A model generated the notes under the pieces. That model ran no database searches. It was not told the origin of the DNA and was given only the letters and a program-made list of their open reading frames with translations. From positions 261,156-325,155 of the forward strand of contig SJOL01006426.1 in the NCBI GenBank assembly GCA_004794785.1: a stretch of 64,000 bases of DNA, read 5' to 3'. Below are positions 61,982 through 64,000 of the stretch, in pieces. The position numbers and the translations under genes are program-made. The DNA is from Opisthorchis felineus. Lineage: Eukaryota; Platyhelminthes; Trematoda; Opisthorchiida; Opisthorchiidae. Within the stretch, counting starts at the first letter, position 1, and each line of letters starts with the position of its first letter.

Positions 61982-64000
61982 TGTGGATGTGTTCGTGTGA
62001 ATGCAACATGGATTTCAGATAAGAATAGCTGCCAGCCGGGTAGGGTGGAATTTTAGCATCCTAGTATTAGTATTCCAAATGAGAACATTGGATGCCTCCA
62101 AATGTATCGTAAAAGAGGAAACTCTTAAGGCAGGCCACTGACGAAAAAGTCATTCCACAGAAAAAAATTGGTATGGCTTAGTACCTACTAACAAGTGGGT
62201 AAGGGACTTTGTGTGAGTTGATTTACGACTACCAAAAACCTGATATGGTAAAAATGTCAAAATGACTTTGAAACGGCTGGCGTTAAAAGGTAGGTGACCA
62301 CGGATAGAATGCTTTCATATCACCTATCATACCCATCAAAATTTTGCGTAATTATAATATCAACCGGAATGCTTCTGGAAGTTTACGTTTAAGTTTACAC
62401 ACGATCTGCTCATTAATTTTTGTCCATGTGTCGTGTGTTGTCACTGTTTAACAACTAATTAACGTAAAGAGAAAAATTCTCCCCGATCTTTATTTTCCTT
62501 GCCAAGAGGTCTGATTATATTTTGCTTTCGTTAGCAGTATCGTACGAGAAATTTTATTTACAACTTAAGGAGACAAGAGACAAGAGGCAATTGATGATTC
62601 GAATTTGTAATCAACTGGTGAGAAAAATTCCGTGATCCAAACACATACTGCTTTGTCTTCGTCCATTAACAATGAGTGCCAAAACGCTGAAGTTATTCCC
62701 CTGGGCACTTTTCGCAGTGATTTACGGTCGAAAAGACACAACGATGCTACCAGTGAGGCATGTGTTACGCTTCACTGTTAATCCAAGTAAACAACGAGGA
62801 AATAAATAAAGACAGAAGTAAATGAACCTGTTTGAGTGACTAAGACATGCATCCGCTTTTTGGAAATGGTGTTATATCACTGATGTTTTGTCACCGCTGA
62901 ACTGCTGTAAGAAGTATGGAGGCATTGCTGTATCAACCAGAATTCCGATTCATATTGGTCTTGGGCAAAATAAGGTGTTTAAAGGTCGCTACTTGTTTCA
63001 TTTTAAACAAAACTGAAGATAATTTGCAACTGAATGTACCGATCTAACCTGGTGTTCTGGTAGGAAATGAATTTGATAAAAACTCCTATAGCCTGTGAAT
63101 CCTATGAGGGCAAAACCGGTAGTGGGATACTGGAAAGATTATCACCAAAATTAAGAATAGCGTTATCTCGGGCCCGTTGAAACTGTTAACACGACCAATT
63201 CAATAAAATTCCTAGCCCAGTGTTAGACTCGTTTTAAAGCTTTAAGAAGCTGATCGGAGAGAAGATTTTAAGGGTTATAGTAGGCAGTATTAAACCGTTC
63301 ACCTTGTTAGAGAAAAGGCTTTGAAAATCGACCCCATCTTTATCAAGCAACAAAACAGGCAATCCCAGATGGCACTGCCTTTCGAGGGAATACTATGCTA
63401 CAAAACCACTCAGAGGTAGTAGAGGGAACTAACTGGGGTTCAATAGTAAATGTTCAGCATTCAGTGGCCAGGGACGGTTGAAAAAATTGGTCTGGATCAT
63501 ATCTCCGATGGTGGATGTCTTTGTGTGTCTCTCAGCAGTACTGTACACCCCTCGTGTCATCAGAAACCGGTTCCAGTTCCTTTGCTTATATACGTTAGGT
63601 TGCCCAACTCCTATCGTTCTGTCCGCATCATTGAGATACCGCAGATTATACTAGCACCGCATGACTCTTGATCCTTGATGATGACCGCTTTAAATCGGAA
63701 AATTAGTGAAAACACGGCAAAGTGATTTATAAAGTTCATAAACCACAAAATCACACGAATACGGTCGATTCCTCCCGACGAAAGCCTGTACTTTTCTCCT
63801 GCCTAACTTTCACTTTTTGACTTTTGGAGCCAGTGGATGGAAGTAAGATTTTCAACCAGTCGCGGGACATGTCAGATAGGACTGTCACCTACGGACCAAA
63901 ATTCACCCGATTCCGTTCACTGGAATGGGATAAAGATGAATAACACCGGGGCCGTCTGGTGGTTGAACAGATCGCCGTTGATCTGTTCGACGAGCTTGGC
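61982..64000. other. Interval without a supported gene; small hairpin at the end
   Basis: No persuasive ORF. A direct duplication (GACAAGAGACAAGAGG) lies near 62573. The last 50 bases contain a 9-bp inverted repeat, GAACAGATC and GATCTGTTC, at 63965-63988. A short plus frame (RLVVEQIAVDLFDELG) runs off the window edge there and might be the start of a coding stretch. Confidence 0.4.

Noticed and set aside
1..64000. CRISPR arrays, operons, rRNA genes
   Set aside because: No regularly spaced direct repeats, ribosome-binding sites before long ORFs or rRNA-like stretches were seen. The sequence is eukaryotic in character.

Overview
The window looks like non-coding, repeat-bearing nuclear DNA from a flatworm, most likely a digenean fluke or a related large-genome platyhelminth. 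By eye it is moderately AT-rich, with short ORFs closed by frequent stops on both strands, no operons and no prokaryotic gene signals. Recognisable pieces are decayed retroelements: a 3'-end LINE fragment, several Penelope-like element (PLE) fragments with GIY-YIG remnants, tRNA-promoter SINE-like repeats, and TA microsatellites. The assignment to Platyhelminthes rests on my recollection of how LINE and PLE C-termini look in fluke and tapeworm genomes, not on a search.

Layout. 0-1.3 kb: nothing recognised. 1.3-2.0 kb: 3' end of a LINE, readable in one frame through four stops. 2.1-3.3 kb: a nest of SINE-like copies in both orientations. 3.3-8.9 kb: anonymous. 8.96-9.2 kb: a histone H1 pseudogene with an ATG, a recognisable globular domain and two in-frame stops. 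9.2-22 kb: anonymous DNA with TA microsatellites, a 14-bp hairpin at 11.66 kb and one SINE-like copy. 22.4-26.1 kb: three more SINE-like copies and two head-to-head PLE fragments. 28.9-29.1 kb: one copy of a second dispersed repeat. 32.7-33.9 kb: a PLE fragment flanked by near-identical arms of about 370-390 bp in inverted orientation. 34-41 kb: anonymous. 41.2-41.6 kb: a second, more decayed LINE. 43-62 kb: mostly anonymous, with candidate exons on the + strand near 43.2, 52.7, 53.6, 54.5 and 61.6 kb, more copies of the dispersed repeat, and a long hairpin at 58.2 kb.

No complete protein-coding gene can be supported. The candidate exons at 52747-52822 and 53578-53785 have compatible reading phase and acceptable splice sites. 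They could belong to a gene with long introns, but I cannot name its product. There are no convincing tRNA, rRNA or CRISPR loci. The most distinctive structures are the two inverted PLE arrangements and the H1 pseudogene. I did not find a clear new biological system. Repeat boundaries were judged by eye and are approximate to about 10-30 bases.
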